A DNA stretch of 64,000 nt. Source: Avidesulfovibrio sp964369685. Lineage in GTDB: Bacteria; Desulfobacterota; Desulfovibrionia; Desulfovibrionales; Desulfovibrionaceae. This document shows, one piece after another, positions 61,166 to 64,000 of the stretch. The stretch is from contig CAYJFB010000006.1 of NCBI GenBank assembly GCA_964369685.1, forward strand, positions 1 through 64,000, read 5' to 3'. The number at the start of each line of letters is the position of its first letter. The first letter of the stretch is position 1. A model generated the notes under the pieces. That model was not told the DNA's origin. It made no database searches and saw nothing but the letters and a program-made list of their open reading frames with translations. Made by a program: the position numbers and the translations under genes.

Positions 61166-63427
61166 ATGCCTGTCAATTCAATCACTGTAAATACTCAGAG
61201 CCTCAGTGTACAAGATTTTCAAAGGCAAGCGGAAGGCGGTAAAGTTCAAGTTGGCTCAAAGGCAAAACTTGAAGATATTGCCAAAAGTTCTCGAGAGTTG
61301 GTACACAAGAATCACAGTTCCATGAGTATGATTCGTAGCGGTACCAGTAAAGAATTGAACAGAGAAACCATCAAATTGTTCGTAGAGGCAGTCAGACACG
61401 AGCAAGGTGATGTTGCGGCATTGAAAGCGGCACGACTCTTACAAAGCCATTGCGATCAAGGAAAGCCGCTGACAGCAAGCGTGATCCGGCACACGCTTGC
61501 AGAAATTGAAACGGTCATGCATTTTGTTCGGTTGCGTGAAGCCGCACAAAAGACTGAAGCCGCGCAAAAAATAGAAACTCAAACGCCATCGTCTCAATCC
61601 CAGCTTGCCACACCACAAGTTGCAAACAATGAACCGCAACCGGTCAAAGTACAACAAACTCAACCACAAAAAGTTGATACACAGAAAGCCGCCGCCCAAG
61701 ATTTCTTTGACGGCCTTCTTGCGCGTACTGACAAATTGGGCGTGCCCAAAGAAACTTTAGAAAAACTTTTTAAAGAATATGAAGGACAACCTCTCACGGT
61801 CGCAACCAGAGCAGAAATTTATGATACGATTCAGGCGTTTCAAAACTCATTGAAAGATGTTGCCCCTGCCAAAACAGAAGAGCCGGGTCTTTCGACACAA
61901 CAAGATGAGGTGAAGCCAGAAGAAATAACTCAAAAAGATGGGCAGCCGGATAGTACAACCAATGAACAATCTGTAGCAGATGCGTCCAAACAAGACGAAC
62001 AACCCGGAGTAGATACATCCAAAAAAGACGAACAGCTCGGAGCAGATACATCCAAAAAAGACGAACAGCTCGGAGCAGATACGCCCAAAAAACCAGGTGA
62101 GCAACCTCAAAACACAGAGGAATCCGTTGTATTGCCTCAAACACCACCACAAACCGATGTCGTCCCTGCACAACCTGAGTCTGTCAACACCAAACAAGCG
62201 GCACAAAAAGAACAGTCAGGTGACACAGGTGACCAGTCTACAACAGACACACCCAAAAAACACGGTGAACAACCTCAAAACACAGAAGACCCCGCTTCGC
62301 CGCCAAAAGTAACACCGCAGCCCGAAGTCACCGTGTCGCAACCCGCCAACGAACCCGTTGTTTCTCTTGATGAAAATCAAGACAAAGTGACGAAAGTGGC
62401 AAAAAGAATCAGCGAACGCCTTGAAACCGTCATGCAAGGAACGCCAAAAGAAACCGAATCCGAAACAGTTACAGCCCAGAAAGATTCTGTTAAAAAACTG
62501 TTGGGTAAAAAATTTCAGACATTTGTATCGTTTCTTAAAGATGTTGTTTCGTCTTTCACATCTAAAAAAGAGCCGGCGCCTTCAGTTGTTGCTTCTCAAA
62601 CTCCAACAAGTTCTGTCGGTGGCACACAAACCACCTCTGAAGCCGTATATAACTCTGTAATGCAAGAAGCCCAACGTGCGGGGCGTGAAGAGATCGCCAC
62701 AGAAATATTGGATGCCTTTAAAGAACAAGGAAAACGCTTTACTCTGACTGATATGTTATTTCTGAATACGCTTTATAGCAATCTTTCAGATATTGAGGAC
62801 GATGAGTCTTTGAATACACAAACGCGTCCGGAAAAAAAAGATTGGGCAGTTCAAGTTGTTAAAGAATTTTTATTGTCAGGCCAAGGCTTTACAGTGGATC
62901 TTCTCAGTGCAGTCAATGCTAAAATTCATGCCTTTTCTCCGAAAACCGTCACTCCCCCTGCTCAAGACGGCGTACCGACCACGGCAACACAGCCGACAAC
63001 AAGTCCTCAAGTCGGTATGCCAAAACCGCCGCCATTGCTTTTACCTCCCGATTGGCAACCACCCGCATCTTCAACCCAAAGAGTGAATACACGAGCAGAA
63101 ATACGAGCTAAAATGGATGCACAGTTGACTGAAAAACATGAAGCCGCGAAGAAAAGTATCTTGCAGCAAGCTCAAAAGCTCGGCTTGGAGAGTCTTGCTC
63201 AAGAATTTATCGACGCATTTACTGCAAGATCTGCCCCAAAAAAAGATACATTTCTTCAAGAACGTCATGTAAAATTTATGACTATGGCTTTAGACCATAT
63301 TGTAATGAGCAAAAAAGAAGGTGATGATGAAGATCATGCCAAGATCATAGGTATTTTTAAAAAACATTTTCCCACTGCCAGTATTACGTCTGCAATATTT
63401 GAGGAGAAACAATATCTTGAAGCATGA
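61166..63427 (+). CDS. large helical protein with repeat-rich linker, unrecognised family
   Basis: 753 residues, function unknown. Residues about 14-120 form a module shared with the next gene: EGGKVQV, NHSSMSMIRSGTSKELNRETIKLF, VRHEQGDVAA, SHCDQGKPLTASVI, TLAEIE. After it come a Gln/Glu/Pro/Thr-rich linker with tandem 11-residue repeats (DTSKKDEQLGA), and several short helical segments resembling each other (about 175-230, 490-540, 660-720). There is no signal peptide or membrane helix. The charged repeats and modular look recall secreted effectors or large cytoplasmic scaffold proteins of host-associated bacteria, but that is only impression. Strong AAGGAG ribosome site. Confidence 0.7.
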   Translation: MPVNSITVNTQSLSVQDFQRQAEGGKVQVGSKAKLEDIAKSSRELVHKNHSSMSMIRSGTSKELNRETIKLFVEAVRHEQGDVAALKAARLLQSHCDQGKPLTASVIRHTLAEIETVMHFVRLREAAQKTEAAQKIETQTPSSQSQLATPQVANNEPQPVKVQQTQPQKVDTQKAAAQDFFDGLLARTDKLGVPKETLEKLFKEYEGQPLTVATRAEIYDTIQAFQNSLKDVAPAKTEEPGLSTQQDEVKPEEITQKDGQPDSTTNEQSVADASKQDEQPGVDTSKKDEQLGADTSKKDEQLGADTPKKPGEQPQNTEESVVLPQTPPQTDVVPAQPESVNTKQAAQKEQSGDTGDQSTTDTPKKHGEQPQNTEDPASPPKVTPQPEVTVSQPANEPVVSLDENQDKVTKVAKRISERLETVMQGTPKETESETVTAQKDSVKKLLGKKFQTFVSFLKDVVSSFTSKKEPAPSVVASQTPTSSVGGTQTTSEAVYNSVMQEAQRAGREEIATEILDAFKEQGKRFTLTDMLFLNTLYSNLSDIEDDESLNTQTRPEKKDWAVQVVKEFLLSGQGFTVDLLSAVNAKIHAFSPKTVTPPAQDGVPTTATQPTTSPQVGMPKPPPLLLPPDWQPPASSTQRVNTRAEIRAKMDAQLTEKHEAAKKSILQQAQKLGLESLAQEFIDAFTARSAPKKDTFLQERHVKFMTMALDHIVMSKKEGDDEDHAKIIGIFKKHFPTASITSAIFEEKQYLEA
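61974..62112 (+). repeat. 33-bp tandem repeat in the 61166 gene
   Basis: About three and a half units of a 33-bp (11-codon) repeat encoding DTSKKDEQLGA, the two central units nearly identical. A related piece (ACACCCAAAAAACACGGTGA onward) recurs at about 62248-62290, so the linker grew by more than one duplication. Confidence 0.85.
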
Positions 63428-63612
63428 TTTTAAATACGACAGCGGTTTGAATGATCCGCTATAATGATTTGAGTCTTTAGAGTGAGGGCATATTTTATGC
63501 GTGTTCATTTCTATACAACACGAATTTCTCTCAAGATATCATACACATTGAGGTGATTGCTTGTAATGAAGAAGATGTGTGTGCTTATGATTTTGAAAGC
63601 AGGAGAACAATA

Positions 63613-64000
63613 ATGCCTAATCCTATCGGTTTTGGCGGACAAGGTTCCGCATCGCATATTCAAATGCGTGATTTTGAAAATTTGGCAAGAGGTGGAAAAG
63701 TCCAATTTCGAGCAGGGATAGAAGGCGGGCAAATCTCTCAAGATGTTCGAACAGGGTATTTTGAAAGTGCAAACCACAGTTCTTTTAGTTTTTCTCGCAG
63801 TACAGTGAGTAAAGAACTCAATAAGGTTACGATCAAAGCTTTTATCGCTACCGTTCGATTTGAAAAAGGGCAAGCCGCCGCACAAGTCGCCGAGAAAAAT
63901 CTGGCGTCGCACTTGAAACACGGTAAACCGCTTTCCGAACACGCCATCTCTTCAACATTGACAGCAATAAATAAAGCAGGGGTTGGCAACAAGCATGTTC
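63613..64000 (+). CDS. second member of the unrecognised family, 5' part
   Basis: Open to the window edge, 129 codons seen. AGGAG lies seven bases before the ATG at 63613. The N-terminus repeats the module of the previous gene: DFENLARGGKVQF, NHSSFSFSRSTVSKELNKVTIKAF, VRFEKGQAAA, SHLKHGKPLSEHAI, TLTAIN. The genes are tandem paralogues 185 bases apart. No known domain recognised. Confidence 0.75.
   Translation, partial: MPNPIGFGGQGSASHIQMRDFENLARGGKVQFRAGIEGGQISQDVRTGYFESANHSSFSFSRSTVSKELNKVTIKAFIATVRFEKGQAAAQVAEKNLASHLKHGKPLSEHAISSTLTAINKAGVGNKHV

Noticed and set aside
1..64000. tRNA, rRNA, insertion sequence or prophage module
   Set aside because: No T-loop/acceptor patterns, transposase or phage structural genes were recognised; the single CII-like gene is not enough to call a prophage.

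Overview
The window reads as a chromosomal scaffold piece from an anaerobic sulfite/sulfate-reducing bacterium of the Desulfovibrionaceae type, moderately AT-rich by eye. The strongest taxonomic signals are a complete six-gene hmcABCDEF operon (16-haem cytochrome plus membrane Fe-S complex, 47456-54162), the electron-bifurcating NfnAB pair (43198-45454), a DsrN/CbiA-like amidase (24021-25403) and a trimethylamine methyltransferase gene with an in-frame amber codon. Pyrrolysine-decoding relatives of this group, such as Bilophila and the delta-proteobacterial symbionts of gutless worms, are known. I cannot name the species. A 100-N gap flanked by identical 55-bp ends shows that the record is an assembled draft.

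Layout. 1-452: 5' end of a leftward gene encoding 18-residue Arg/Asp-rich tandem repeats. 1085-3272: Nudix hydrolase and a MobA-MoaA fusion. 3595-15350: a corrinoid methyltransferase island with a cobyrinate amidase fused to a CPT-like kinase, an MttB paralogue without the amber codon, a UroD-type methyltransferase fused to a thioredoxin-like domain, a CobW GTPase, the corrinoid protein MttC, a DUF1638 protein, a RamA-like corrinoid activator, and finally MttB with UAG at codon 327. 15459-23825: PreP-type protease, a membrane protein, HtpG, a CII-like regulator and SerS. 24021-35334: the second CbiA-type amidase, agmatine deiminase, then a leftward block hisI-hisG-uvrD-nth, a SUKH protein, the gap and dapA, and rightward pyrBC. 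35515-46734: AsmA-like protein, orphan TRAP binding protein, chemoreceptor, NfnAB and RlmM-like methyltransferase. 47456-54162: hmc operon. 54369-58363: leftward ilvE, dnaX, ebfC, recR. 58746-64000: two transporters and two members of an unrecognised protein family.

How it works together. The methylamine island should demethylate trimethylamine (MttB to MttC), keep the corrinoid cofactor reduced (RamA-like), and possibly assist cobamide supply (CbiA, CobW). NfnAB and Hmc handle NAD(P)H/ferredoxin and periplasmic-to-cytoplasmic electron flow. The pylTSBCD genes that the amber codon requires are not in this window.

The most notable structural signal is a family of dispersed palindromic elements: a G-run/C-run hairpin followed by a longer GC-rich hairpin. 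They lie just behind gene stops in the same orientation as the gene, and one inverted copy sits in frame inside the cobyrinate amidase. Ten ordinary genes in the window also end in UAG, so UAG is both a working stop and a probable pyrrolysine codon.
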